The translations under genes were made by a program, and so were the position numbers. A DNA stretch of 45,767 bases from Blautia sp. (GTDB lineage: Bacteria; Bacillota; Clostridia; Lachnospirales; Lachnospiraceae). Location: NCBI GenBank assembly GCA_023664455.1, contig JAMPFM010000019.1, forward strand, positions 1-45,767, in the 5' to 3' direction. The notes beneath the pieces were generated by a model. It searched no databases. It worked only from the letters and a program-made list of their open reading frames with translations, and was not told the DNA's origin. Positions 1-7,514 of this stretch are shown one piece after another. The stretch's first letter is position 1. Every line of letters starts with the position of its first letter.

Positions 1-2
1 GC

Positions 3-71
3 GAGAGCGTGCCTTCGCGGGATTTCTATCTGCCCTGCCATCTCAATATCTACATACTGACTGAAAATTGA
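3..71 (+). CDS. 3' end of a gene truncated by the window edge (unidentified)
   Basis: One of three plus-strand frames is open from the left edge to a TGA at 69-71 and reads ...RDFYLPCHLNIYILTEN. It has a more protein-like composition than the other two frames. Only 22 codons are visible, so no family can be named. The next gene starts about 110 bases downstream, and the gap contains an AT-rich stretch around 90-130 with a TATACAAT-like sequence. The call rests only on the open frame and could be wrong. Confidence 0.25.
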   Translation, partial: ESVPSRDFYLPCHLNIYILTEN

Positions 72-184
72 TTTCCGTGCCGGAAGGGGATTTGATATTT
101 CTTTTTATCCGAATTTAGTATACAATAAAAGAAAAGCGCTGGCATTGCGTCTGCGCATCAAAATGCTGCGGCGAGGTGGTTGTC

Positions 185-3100
185 ATGTTATTATTGAAAG
201 CAAATCCCGAATTGAAGAAAACCTTTGAAAGACTGATTCAGACAATGAAGCTGCCAGTTACATGGACGGAACTTTTTATGATTGCCAATAACCATCTGAT
301 TCTGGCAGGAGAAGTCCGCTCCCTGGTTTTTGATTTTGACGCTAAAAAAGTATCTACCAGCATCCTTGAAGTTCCCATACAGGGCAGCGCATTAGACCCC
401 ATGCCCGCCGACGCCATGCTAAACAACGTCCTGAACATGACGCTCTACGCTTTCGGAAAATGGGGCGCTGTCAGTGGTCTTAGGGTAACGCAGGATTATT
501 CCGCCCTGAATACCTTGTTTGGGAACGTACTGCGCCCGGTCAAAACAGAACCGGACTTTTCTACGGAAACCTTCCGCTTTTATAAAGAAGGCATGCAAAT
601 CACTTATGAAGACATGATGCTTTCCGTATTGCGGCTCCTAAAAAGCGAGGGACGGCTGAAAGAGGGACAGAGCCTTTCCACTTCGGATACGGAAGAAGCG
701 GACGAAACACCCCTTACTGCCACGGATACAGATACCACGATACCGGATGATGATGATTACGAAATCGGACTCTGGCACAGTATGCGCTGGAAAAAGAAAA
801 CTTATGATATCCAGAAGGCTTCCGGCGACAGTCAGAATGCTTCCCGCTCCCGCATCGGCAACGATTTCTACCTGACCGGCTACTTGTGCCCGGACTGCGG
901 CGAGCCGCTATATATGGGCGTCTACCCTGCCGATAGGGAACTTTTAATCGAAACCGATGAAGGCAGGGTCTATATGGCAAGAACTTATGCCTGTCATCAT
1001 TGTAACACCTTCTATACCCCGCAGCCTCAGAAATTATTCCAGGAAGGGGATTTATATACTCTCAGTTTCGATAAAGACAGAACCGCTTATGAGGATTATC
1101 TTGCCGTTTTAGGCAGAAAAACTGCCAAAACAAAAAATTATCATTTTAATGAATTTGAATCCGAACGCAGCAAACGCCAACAGGAAGAAGCTGCGAAAGA
1201 TGCGGCAAACGCCGATGTCCGACATGAAACGGGCATAGCAAACTCCGCTGCCTATTCCGCCTCCCAGCGCGACGTCCCTGGAAAAAATACAGCTTCCGAC
1301 GCACGACAGACGCCAGAGAACAAGACGCATTTTCAGAATACCCAATCGCCGGGAACTGCCGGAACCATATCCGGCAACGGCACGGCTGCTGTACAAGAAA
1401 CTGCTGCACCGGCGCAAAGGAGCACGGCTTCTTCTCAAGGAGCTGCTGCATCGACGCAGAGAGGCACGGCTTCTTCACTGGAAGCTGCTGCATCGACGCA
1501 GAGAGGCACGGCTTCTTCTCAGGAAACTGCTGCATCGGCGCAAAGAAATATGACTTCTTCCCAAGAAGCTGTTGCATCAATACAGAAAAGCACGGTTTCT
1601 TCACTGGAAACTACTGCATCGGCGCAGAAACCTGCCGTATCATCACCGGAAAACCCTGCCCAACTACAGGGAGCCGCGGCATCACCAGAGCCCGAAACAG
1701 CCCCCCCATCACCAGCCACCCGCCAGGAAATGGCGCGTCTTGCCGGTAAGACGACGGATGAATTGAAATCCATTTTAACAAATCTGGAACGCGCCAGCCA
1801 GAGCGCCCAGACGCCGTCCGCCGACGCCCGCGATAAACAGCAATATATGGAATCCGTCAGGGCTACTCTTCGCAGCAAACTTTCCGCCAAATATAATGCC
1901 CGCATGGGGACACTGCAAAATCTTTCCCCCAGACAGCTTTCTGACTTAAAGAAACAGATTGAAAAAGAGGCGGTTCTTTCAGAGGAACAGAAACAGGAAT
2001 ATCTGGATAAAATCGACGAACGCCTTTATCATGCAGAAAAAAATGCCTTGGCACAGAAAATCGAGCTGGGCAAAAAGAAATCCTACACGGAAGTCCAGCA
2101 AATGATGATTGATATCGAAAAGCAGGATATTCCCCAGACGCTGAAACAGGACGCCCTTGATAAACTACAGCAGATAAAGAACGCCCGCGCCGAACAGGAA
2201 GTGGCACATTTAATTTCCCATCTGCCCCTGCACTTAGACCGGAAACAGCTTGCCGCATATCTTAGCAAAATAGACCAATACGAAGGCGTTGATATTTCTC
2301 CTTACCGCGCCCAGTTAGAGCAGCGCAAGGATATGGCGGAAAAAGAAGAAATCTCCGCTATGGTAAAACGGGGCGGCAAGAAGGACAGGGACGCTTTATG
2401 GAAATTGTATAATCAATTACAGGAACAGGACTATAAAGAAGAAAACAAGGCTCCTTTTCTGGAAAAAATCCACGAGAAAATCCGCCAGCTGGACGAAGCG
2501 AAAATAGACGAAATCTGTCCAAGCATCGCAAGCCTTTCTTTTGCAGACGGCATGAGGATTTACGAGGAAATCAGCCAGGGAATGTTTCTTCCTGAACTGA
2601 AAACGAATACCTTAGAAATGATAAAGCGGCGTCTGACCAGACTCAAGACAGACGAAAGCGTCCAACTGATGCGGAAATTGAAAGAAGATATGGAAGAAAA
2701 AATGGAAGATTTATCCCATTTCCATTTCTATGATGCAAGGGACGAGCTAAAAAGGGCACAGACACCCGGATACGACACCCGCCCATCCGATGCGGATACA
2801 GAAGGATATACCGGGGAAGATGCCGACAAAGGAAAACAACGCTCCGCCATGTTGTACGCCATCAACGGTTACGCGTCCGCAAGGGAGCCTTACGAGTACC
2901 CATTGGCAGTCTACGACAACTCCCGTTCGGGCAATGGAAAAGAGGGCTTCGTGCTGACGCCGGATCATATTTTTTACCATACGCTCCTGCATACGGGCAA
3001 AATCGATATCACGGATATCGAGCAGGTCCGCATGGGCAAAAATATCTTTGAAAAAGGAATTTATTTACAGCGCAGTGGATTTGGAAAGGAAAAACTGCCG

Positions 3101-3301
3101 CAGAAATTAAAAAAGAGCGACCAGGCAGCATTTACGGACATCTTAGAAGAGTTTGTCAAGTACCTGCAGGAGCGTCCCGAATCCAGAAGCATCGAATACA
3201 TGGCAAAAGAAACCCATGATATCATCCGCTGCTATCGCTGCGGCTTCGCCTACAAAGGCGGCGGCGCGTGTCCGAGATGCGGAAGCGCACAGAATCGGTG
3301 A
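185..3301 (+). CDS. Large conserved zinc-ribbon protein with internal repeats, function unknown
   Basis: A protein of about 1038 residues. GAGGTGG at 173-179 sits 5 bases before ATG 185, so I prefer this to an in-frame GTG at 176. Visible parts: an N-terminal globular region of about 230 residues; a first zinc-ribbon-like pair (CPDC and CHHC, around residues 235-280); an Ala/Ser/Thr/Gln low-complexity stretch with six 14-residue repeats (about 404-487); a long charged, mostly helical, probably coiled-coil region (about 530-880); a beta-rich region resembling a bacterial PH-like domain (about 900-990); and a terminal zinc ribbon (CYRC then CPRC) at the C-terminus. There is no signal peptide or membrane segment, so it is probably cytoplasmic. 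The ribbon-coil-ribbon layout suggests a scaffold, but that is inference. I do not recognise the family. Confidence 0.85.
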   Translation: MLLLKANPELKKTFERLIQTMKLPVTWTELFMIANNHLILAGEVRSLVFDFDAKKVSTSILEVPIQGSALDPMPADAMLNNVLNMTLYAFGKWGAVSGLRVTQDYSALNTLFGNVLRPVKTEPDFSTETFRFYKEGMQITYEDMMLSVLRLLKSEGRLKEGQSLSTSDTEEADETPLTATDTDTTIPDDDDYEIGLWHSMRWKKKTYDIQKASGDSQNASRSRIGNDFYLTGYLCPDCGEPLYMGVYPADRELLIETDEGRVYMARTYACHHCNTFYTPQPQKLFQEGDLYTLSFDKDRTAYEDYLAVLGRKTAKTKNYHFNEFESERSKRQQEEAAKDAANADVRHETGIANSAAYSASQRDVPGKNTASDARQTPENKTHFQNTQSPGTAGTISGNGTAAVQETAAPAQRSTASSQGAAASTQRGTASSLEAAASTQRGTASSQETAASAQRNMTSSQEAVASIQKSTVSSLETTASAQKPAVSSPENPAQLQGAAASPEPETAPPSPATRQEMARLAGKTTDELKSILTNLERASQSAQTPSADARDKQQYMESVRATLRSKLSAKYNARMGTLQNLSPRQLSDLKKQIEKEAVLSEEQKQEYLDKIDERLYHAEKNALAQKIELGKKKSYTEVQQMMIDIEKQDIPQTLKQDALDKLQQIKNARAEQEVAHLISHLPLHLDRKQLAAYLSKIDQYEGVDISPYRAQLEQRKDMAEKEEISAMVKRGGKKDRDALWKLYNQLQEQDYKEENKAPFLEKIHEKIRQLDEAKIDEICPSIASLSFADGMRIYEEISQGMFLPELKTNTLEMIKRRLTRLKTDESVQLMRKLKEDMEEKMEDLSHFHFYDARDELKRAQTPGYDTRPSDADTEGYTGEDADKGKQRSAMLYAINGYASAREPYEYPLAVYDNSRSGNGKEGFVLTPDHIFYHTLLHTGKIDITDIEQVRMGKNIFEKGIYLQRSGFGKEKLPQKLKKSDQAAFTDILEEFVKYLQERPESRSIEYMAKETHDIIRCYRCGFAYKGGGACPRCGSAQNR
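1394..1645 (+). repeat. Six tandem 42-bp coding repeats (14 residues each)
   Basis: Inside the zinc-ribbon gene, six consecutive 42-bp units encode variants of a 14-residue unit ending in SS (QETAAPAQRSTASS, QGAAASTQRGTASS, LEAAASTQRGTASS and three more diverged copies). All units stay in frame. The block is rich in Ala, Ser, Thr and Gln and is probably a flexible linker. Unit number could vary between strains. Confidence 0.9.
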
Positions 3302-3342
3302 AAAAAAGAAAAGCATTTGCCACTTGTATATCAAGTAGACAT

Positions 3343-3503
3343 ATGGTCGGAACGATTATAGCTTTTGTTTATGGCTATGGTGGTATGTTTGCCTCTGGAA
3401 ATGTAACATTGGCAAATGCTTATCCTGTTATAGTATGATAGCGGCATCGCTGGTTTCTGCTGTTTTTGCACTTACAGCAAAGGGTAATATGCCAATTAAG
3501 TAA
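3343..3503 (+). pseudogene. Frameshifted C-terminal remnant of a membrane transporter-like gene
   Basis: From ATG 3343 the frame reads MVGTIIAFVYGYGGMF... to a TGA at 3436-3438. Starting at the overlapping ATG 3435, a second frame continues MIAASLVSAVFALTAKGN to a TAA at 3501-3503. Joined by a one-base shift, the two pieces make a smooth hydrophobic segment that resembles the last transmembrane helix and tail of a major-facilitator-type transporter. No ribosome binding site or N-terminal part is present. The TAA abuts the stop of the convergent regulator gene at 3504. The transporter assignment is by general resemblance only. Confidence 0.45.
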
Positions 3504-3944
3504 TCAATCGGGCAGTTTTTTGGATGCAGATTCGATTACCTTATTTATCCTATCCATAAACACTTTTTCCTTCATAAGGGCAAGTCCCTCTTCTTCATCC
3601 CCCAATATAATCAATCTGTCTTTATCTTTTATCCCAAATAAATCCCTTGCCTGTTTCGGTATAACAATTTGTCCGCGATTAGAAATTGTAGCTGTTCCAA
3701 ATATATGTTTTCCTTTGGGGGCAGGCGGTATCATTGTATGATTTTCCAATTTATTTGTATGAATCAAGCTGTCAATCGTAATTCCATAAATGGAAGCAAG
3801 TAAGTCGCATTTTTCAACATCGGGAATCGTTTCCCCTTTTTCCCACTTTCCATAAGCTTGCCTGGAAATCCCTATTTTTTCTGCAATCTCTTCCTGGGAG
3901 TAACCATTTAGTTTTCTGAGCAAAATCAAATTATCTTTTATCAT
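3504..3944 (-). CDS. XRE-family regulator with C-terminal AbrB/SpoVT domain
   Basis: A 146-residue DNA-binding protein. Residues about 5-60 are a Cro/C1 helix-turn-helix (LNGYSQEEIAEKIGISRQAY, then KWEKGETIPD). Residues about 84-130 form a swapped-hairpin AbrB domain (ATISNRGQIVIPKQARDLFG). Carrying two DNA-binding folds in one chain is typical of small Clostridia regulators. The start ATG lies inside the end of the acyltransferase gene (14-base overlap), so the two are cotranscribed and probably translationally coupled. It may control its own operon, but no operator was identified. Confidence 0.9.
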   Translation of the reverse strand: MIKDNLILLRKLNGYSQEEIAEKIGISRQAYGKWEKGETIPDVEKCDLLASIYGITIDSLIHTNKLENHTMIPPAPKGKHIFGTATISNRGQIVIPKQARDLFGIKDKDRLIILGDEEEGLALMKEKVFMDRINKVIESASKKLPD

Positions 3945-5001
3945 GTTTTATCCTGATTCCTAAAATGAAACATCGGGCGATAGGTATCCTGCTTATAACT
4001 TCATACAAAACAGGAGTACCAGTAAATACAATTAACAAAGCTGCTGCATATACAATCCATATCGGCAAATCTGTATGATTTTTCAAGAGGGAGCAGGGAA
4101 TGGATATAAAAGTGTAGTGAAGCACATAAAAACCATAACTTCTCTTAGTCATATACACGCTGAACGCGTTTTGTCTGTTAAACCATTTTTTTCCGCATCC
4201 CAGAACAGCGAGTGTCATAAACCATGCATATACATTGGTAAACAGACTTTTCAGTATTATCGCATCCGCATAATTTTCCCCAAAATAGAATATCGTATAG
4301 ACGATTCCCATAACCACGCTGGTAAGCAGCATGGGCAGACATATTTTTTCAAGTATTTCCTGCGCATTATCATGGGAAAGCACAAAATATCCCAGCAGAA
4401 AAGCCGCCAGATAAATTCCAAAACGGTATGTAGTAATTACTGGCATATTCAGTATCTGCGCCCCGCACCAAATCAAAAGGAAAAACAAAATAAGCATATA
4501 TGCATTGCATTTCCCGCCTGCCTTCCACAAATATTCGTTTTTATCAATCCTGCGGATCAACAGCAGAAAAAGCGAAAACAACCATAATACCTGTGCAAAC
4601 CATAATGGACCCGTACCGGAAACGGCAGAAATCGGATATATCAAAAAAGATGGTATATACTCTAAGCCACCGCCAATTTTTATATTATAATATCCCACAA
4701 TCCATTGGTATGCGAATAAACCGAGCGTAGAAGGCACTAGCAACTTCCAGGTTCTTTTTTGCAAAAAGTCTTTTACCGACATTTTTTCCAATGCGTATTT
4801 TGCACTCATGCCCGCAATTGTAAAGAGCAGCACCATAAACCAGGGATAAACAAAGTATAAGAACCCGTCCTGATACTGCACCTCGCAAAAATTGCCAACT
4901 CCTCCCATGACGCCTACCGCATTAAATACATAAAACACATGGTAAACCATTACCAAAAGGACTGTTGCCCATCTGATGTTATCAAGGTATAATCTGCGCA
5001 T
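3931..5001 (-). CDS. Acyltransferase 3 family integral membrane protein
   Basis: A 356-residue, multi-spanning membrane protein. It opens with RRLYLDNIRWATVLLVMVYH, the usual start of acyltransferase-3 (OafA/YrhL-like) proteins, with the conserved His in the first helix. About ten hydrophobic segments follow. Members move acyl groups onto exported sugars or other envelope components; the substrate here cannot be read from sequence. AGGAGG lies just upstream of the ATG at 5001. The gene overlaps the downstream XRE/AbrB gene by 14 bases. Confidence 0.85.
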   Translation of the reverse strand: MRRLYLDNIRWATVLLVMVYHVFYVFNAVGVMGGVGNFCEVQYQDGFLYFVYPWFMVLLFTIAGMSAKYALEKMSVKDFLQKRTWKLLVPSTLGLFAYQWIVGYYNIKIGGGLEYIPSFLIYPISAVSGTGPLWFAQVLWLFSLFLLLIRRIDKNEYLWKAGGKCNAYMLILFFLLIWCGAQILNMPVITTYRFGIYLAAFLLGYFVLSHDNAQEILEKICLPMLLTSVVMGIVYTIFYFGENYADAIILKSLFTNVYAWFMTLAVLGCGKKWFNRQNAFSVYMTKRSYGFYVLHYTFISIPCSLLKNHTDLPIWIVYAAALLIVFTGTPVLYEVISRIPIARCFILGIRIKHDKR

Positions 5002-5129
5002 AATAGCCTCCTATAAGCATACTTTTCATGCTATTGTAATGAATAGTTTCACAAAGTACAACCAACCAAACATAACAAATTCGTGGAAAAAATGTAAAAG
5101 TTTATTGCCAAATACGAATCCTTCCACCT

Positions 5130-5344
5130 TTTGGCGGTATGAGTTTTATCAAATAATGCAGATTGTTATAATAATTGGGGTAAATATTCAAACAGCGGGG
5201 GCTTTCGTAGCAGAAGCAACATTTGAAGGGGCTTATGATAAGCAGGTTGCAGATAACCATGTGCCGGATACAATGCGGGAATCTTTTAAGAACTTGATTA
5301 AAGCATATGAGGACTATATTTTTCAGTCAATTATTGCTGATTAA
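5130..5344 (+). pseudogene. Possible gene fragment, unidentified
   Basis: The 5002-5330 gap contains an open plus-strand stretch whose last ~48 residues (GAFVAEATFEGAYDKQ..., ending YEDYIFQSIIAD) have ordinary protein composition. It has no convincing ribosome binding site or start codon: the only ATGs lie far upstream in a low-quality region. Its end overlaps the last bases of the convergent retropepsin-like gene. It could be the 3' remnant of a decayed gene. Nothing else was seen in this gap apart from the AT-rich leader of the acyltransferase gene. Confidence 0.25.
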
Positions 5345-5900
5345 ATATATAAATACTATCTAATATATTTTTTGTTCTGTACTTCTGTGTTATTATTTCT
5401 TGATTATATCCAGATAAATCTGCAAGCTTATATCTGACATTATACATTTCCTTTAGCGAAGTTATCTTTAAATTAGGAATCATATTATGTGCACCATTTC
5501 TGCTTGAAAACGTATTGATGCTTACATTCATTTTATTAAACATTGTATAACTTAATATCATATTAAAAGAAAAATCTTTATCTATTACTGCAATCAATAA
5601 ATCTTTATAATGTATTGCGCTTTTACCATTGGATAGCTCAAAATCTGGCATTACATATACATCAGCGATTTCCTGCCCCTTTCCAAAACCGCTAAGCAGA
5701 AAAACAGCATCCTGCTTATAACAATCAGTATAATAAGACTTTAACTCTTCCTTACCGGCACACCACACTGGAACCCTCGCTCCCGTATCTAATAAACATT
5801 GTATCTGTGTATTTTTATGTATATTGTTTATAAGCGGCATATCATAGCTATTCTTCACTCTTTGCATATTGAACTTCATATTTATCATATTAATAACCAT
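5331..5900 (-). CDS. Retropepsin-like (clan AA) aspartic protease-like protein
   Basis: A 189-residue protein. CLLDTGARVPVW at residues 35-46 carries the Asp-Thr-Gly-Ala catalytic motif of retroviral-type aspartic proteases, with D38 as the predicted nucleophile-activating residue. About 80 residues later FNMILSYTMFNKMNVSIN matches the position and pattern of the hydrophobic 'ILG-x-D/L' strand that follows the flap in retropepsins. Such proteins act as homodimers. There is no signal peptide or membrane helix. The upstream 78-aa gene is transcribed in the same direction, and a hairpin chain lies between. The GAAGG box is only one base from the first ATG, so ATG 5888 is an alternative start. 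The reading is AT-rich compared with the neighbouring housekeeping genes. Activity and substrate are unknown. Confidence 0.75.
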   Translation of the reverse strand: MVINMINMKFNMQRVKNSYDMPLINNIHKNTQIQCLLDTGARVPVWCAGKEELKSYYTDCYKQDAVFLLSGFGKGQEIADVYVMPDFELSNGKSAIHYKDLLIAVIDKDFSFNMILSYTMFNKMNVSINTFSSRNGAHNMIPNLKITSLKEMYNVRYKLADLSGYNQEIITQKYRTKNILDSIYIFNQQ

Positions 5901-5917
5901 GCCTTCTTTCCTAGCCT

Positions 5918-6140
5918 GCGAATTTATGTGCCCAAGACATCTACGATGTCAGCACAAATTGTAACACATGTAAACATGTGTGAAAAATCTCTGATTTTTC
6001 AATCTAATCCTCATTTCTAAGCGACTTGTCGCGAAGAGGCGACGCAAATCTCAAATTTGCGTCTGCCATCATGGCTATTTGCTTTCGCTCAGAAACAAAT
6101 AGCCGATTGAAAAATAAGCTATCAAGCTTATTTTTCAATC
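5918..6140 (-). repeat. Chain of seven consecutive hairpins between two genes
   Basis: Nearly every base of this intergenic region lies in an inverted repeat. On plus coordinates: 6105-6140, a 16-bp perfect stem (GATTGAAAAATAAGCT, 4-base loop); 6073-6104, a 9-bp stem extended by TTTC/GAAA; 6041-6063, a 9-bp stem (GACGCAAAT); 6021-6032, GCGAC/GTCGC; 5981-6001, a 9-bp stem (TGAAAAATC); 5964-5981, an 8-bp stem (ACACATGT); and 5918-5960, a long imperfect hairpin around GACATC/GATGTC. The stop codon of the 78-aa gene lies in the first stem. The last hairpin is followed by CGCAGG and the retropepsin-like gene's ribosome binding site. The 5918-6001 part recurs at 24876-24949. None of the stems is followed by a T-run, so these are not simple terminators. 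Confidence 0.8.
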
Positions 6141-6371
6141 TAATATACCTGCATTCGGAGCCTTAAAAGTCGTTCTATGACATTCAAATTTTATATTGGA
6201 GTTTAAATATTTCTCAATATATTTATACTTATCGCCCTTAGTGCACACATCTAACAACTTACAAGATTTTATTTCTCCGGCGCTTTCTTTTACATTGGTA
6301 ATGATAACCCATAAGTCAGGATATTCTCTTGTGATTTCTTCCCATGTATAAGTACTATTCATTTTTAACAT
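6135..6371 (-). CDS. Small conserved protein (78 aa) paired with the retropepsin-like gene
   Basis: A 78-residue soluble protein (starts MLKMNSTYTWEEITREYPD, ends FKAPNAGILD). It contains WVIITNVKE followed by a short hydrophilic stretch and three Cys residues (two near the middle, one near the C-terminus). I do not recognise a named family. AGGGG lies 8 bases before the ATG, and a good promoter lies upstream (6404-6432). The TGA stop at 6137-6135 sits inside the first stem of the hairpin chain that leads to the retropepsin-like gene. The arrangement suggests a two-gene transcript in which this protein is the partner, substrate or inhibitor of the protease-like protein; that is inference. Confidence 0.7.
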   Translation of the reverse strand: MLKMNSTYTWEEITREYPDLWVIITNVKESAGEIKSCKLLDVCTKGDKYKYIEKYLNSNIKFECHRTTFKAPNAGILD

Positions 6372-6403
6372 GAAATCAACCCCTAATTTTTATTTTCAAT
6401 CAT

Positions 6404-6432
6404 ATTATATCTCAAGTCCCTAAAAATTACAA
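6404..6432 (-). promoter_or_regulatory. Promoter of the 78-aa / retropepsin-like transcript
   Basis: On the minus strand TTGTAA and a perfect TATAAT are separated by exactly 17 bases, about 35 bases upstream of the 78-aa gene's ATG. It is back to back with the queT promoter. Confidence 0.7.
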
Positions 6433-6450
6433 ACCAGCTTCTCCCATCCC

Positions 6451-6478
6451 TTGACTTTTCCAATTTTAATGCTATACT
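6451..6478 (+). promoter_or_regulatory. Promoter of queT
   Basis: TTGACT (6451-6456) and TATACT (6473-6478) are separated by 16 bases. Transcription would begin near 6485, exactly where the structured leader starts. Confidence 0.7.
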
Positions 6479-6484
6479 TAATCT

Positions 6485-6567
6485 CTGGAAAATCCCATAA
6501 AGTTTGGGGGTTTTCCAGGAAATACGTCAGTTCGAGACCTTCCTGACGAAAAACAAAACTAAAGGAG
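6485..6567 (+). promoter_or_regulatory. preQ1-I-type riboswitch leader of queT, with an extra 5' hairpin
   Basis: A hairpin (CTGGAAAA...TTTTCCAG, 6485-6518) is followed by CGTCAG (6525-6530), a loop TTCGAGACCTTC, CTGACG (6543-6548) and an A-rich tail AAAAACAAAACTAAAGGAG that includes the ribosome binding site. The second part matches the known preQ1-I layout: a short stem, a loop starting UUC and containing ACC, a closing strand, then an A-rich tail that folds back as a pseudoknot. Because the tail contains the AAGGAG, control would be translational, with ligand hiding the site. The downstream gene is a queuosine-precursor transporter, which supports the call. The 5' hairpin is not part of the known motif. 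Confidence 0.7.
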
Positions 6568-6577
6568 AAACTACATA

Positions 6578-7093
6578 ATGAAAAAAGTAACTATTATCGG
6601 TCAGGCGGCTATGATTGCCGCTCTTTATGTTGTGCTGACTTTTATCGCCAACATCTTTGGACTTGCTAATTATGCGGTGCAAGTCCGCTTCTCGGAAGCG
6701 CTCACGATTTTACCCTATTTTACCCCTGCTGCCATTCCCGGTCTGTTCATCGGCTGTCTGCTCAGCAACATTCTGACAGGCTGTATCTTACCGGATATCA
6801 TCTTCGGCAGTCTGGCTACCTTAATCGGCGCTATCGGCACTTATTCCCTGCGGAAATGGAAATGGTGCGCACCGCTTCCGCCCATTCTTGCAAATATTCT
6901 GGTAGTCCCTCTCGTATTAATTTACGGCTATGGTTTCCTCATCGAGGGCGTGTCCGTACTCTACTGCTACGGATACTATGCGCTGACTGTCGCGATAGGC
7001 GAAATCATTTCCTGCGGAGTGCTGGGTATGATTCTATTATTTACGCTGCAAAAATACGCGGACAGGATTTTTAAAAACTCATATTTGAGCTGA
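6578..7093 (+). CDS. queT: QueT family queuosine-precursor ECF transporter S component
   Basis: A 171-residue membrane protein with five to six hydrophobic segments, opening MKKVTIIGQAAMIAALYVVL and carrying the QueT signature region VQVRFSEALTILPYFTPAAI near residues 35-54. QueT proteins are substrate-binding (S) components that work with a shared ECF energising module to import queuine or preQ1-type precursors used in tRNA modification. The energising module is not in this window. AAGGAG precedes the ATG by 10 bases and lies inside the predicted preQ1 riboswitch, so the cell's precursor level probably controls translation. Confidence 0.9.
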   Translation: MKKVTIIGQAAMIAALYVVLTFIANIFGLANYAVQVRFSEALTILPYFTPAAIPGLFIGCLLSNILTGCILPDIIFGSLATLIGAIGTYSLRKWKWCAPLPPILANILVVPLVLIYGYGFLIEGVSVLYCYGYYALTVAIGEIISCGVLGMILLFTLQKYADRIFKNSYLS

Positions 7094-7107
7094 TTTTTTC
7101 AAAAAAT

Positions 7108-7162
7108 CTTAATATTGTCATACTGATTTTTTCAAAAAAATTTCAGTATTGACAATACTAAG
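7108..7162. repeat. Long imperfect inverted repeat upstream of sdpR
   Basis: CTTAATATTGTCATACTGA (7108-7126) is nearly the reverse complement of the 21 bases at 7142-7162, with about 15 bases between the arms. The right arm contains the -35 box of the sdpR promoter. It could end queT transcription, since T-runs are present inside and around it, or form a second regulator site. Confidence 0.6.
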
Positions 7163-7200
7163 ATTAAGTATTATAATTCATTTAACACTTAGGTTAAATG
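7149..7200 (+). promoter_or_regulatory. sdpR promoter and probable SdpR operator
   Basis: TTGACA (7149-7154), a 17-base spacer and TATAAT (7172-7177) form a perfect consensus promoter. Immediately downstream CATTTAAC-6 bases-GTTAAATG (7179-7200) is a perfect inverted repeat covering the likely transcription start. ArsR-type repressors bind such palindromes, so this is probably the autorepression site. Confidence 0.75.
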
Positions 7201-7220
7201 TTAAATAAGGAGGCCATACC

Positions 7221-7514
7221 TTGGGACTGCAAAATACCTTAAAAGCGCTTGCCGACCCCATACGCCGCGAGATATTAAATCTGTTGAAAGGCGGCAGGAT
7301 GTCTGCCGGGGAAATTGTTGAGCAATTTCCTGTTACGGGGGCAAGCATTTCCAGGCATCTATCGGTATTGAAGGAAGCGGATTTAATCCGGGACACTCGT
7401 GAAGGTAAATTTATTTTTTATGAGCTGAACACTTCCGTCCTGGAAGAAATCATGCTTTGGATTACAGATTTGAAAGGGGATTCGGACAATGAAGACAATC
7501 ATCAGGAACAATAA
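7221..7514 (+). CDS. sdpR: ArsR-family autorepressor, SdpR-like
   Basis: A 97-residue winged-helix repressor. Residues 1-85 contain TLKALADPIRREILNLLK and the recognition helix region ASISRHLSVLKEADLI. There is no cysteine metal site of the ArsR/SmtB kind, in keeping with the SdpR branch. The start is TTG 7221, 8 bases after GGAGG; no ATG is available. The gene overlaps sdpI by 26 bases. In Bacillus subtilis SdpR represses sdpRI until SdpI, loaded with the SdpC toxin, sequesters it at the membrane. A self-regulated immunity pair is the likely role here, though no sdpC-like toxin gene is visible. Confidence 0.85.
   Translation: MGLQNTLKALADPIRREILNLLKGGRMSAGEIVEQFPVTGASISRHLSVLKEADLIRDTREGKFIFYELNTSVLEEIMLWITDLKGDSDNEDNHQEQ

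Noticed and set aside
1394-1645. Regularly spaced repeats that could be taken for a CRISPR array
   Set aside because: The units are contiguous, diverged, in frame and code for Ala/Ser/Thr-rich protein; there are no unique spacers.
1146-1905. Several long minus-strand frames antisense to the repeat tract of the zinc-ribbon gene
   Set aside because: They mirror the 42-bp repeats of the plus-strand gene, have no ribosome binding sites, and end at arbitrary places.
4976-5344. 122-codon plus-strand frame
   Set aside because: The first half is low-quality sequence antisense to the acyltransferase leader, with no ribosome binding site; only the last part looks protein-like, and it is listed as a possible fragment.
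6485-6518. Hairpin at the start of the queT transcript as a terminator
   Set aside because: It is not followed by T residues and lies at the very beginning of the transcript.
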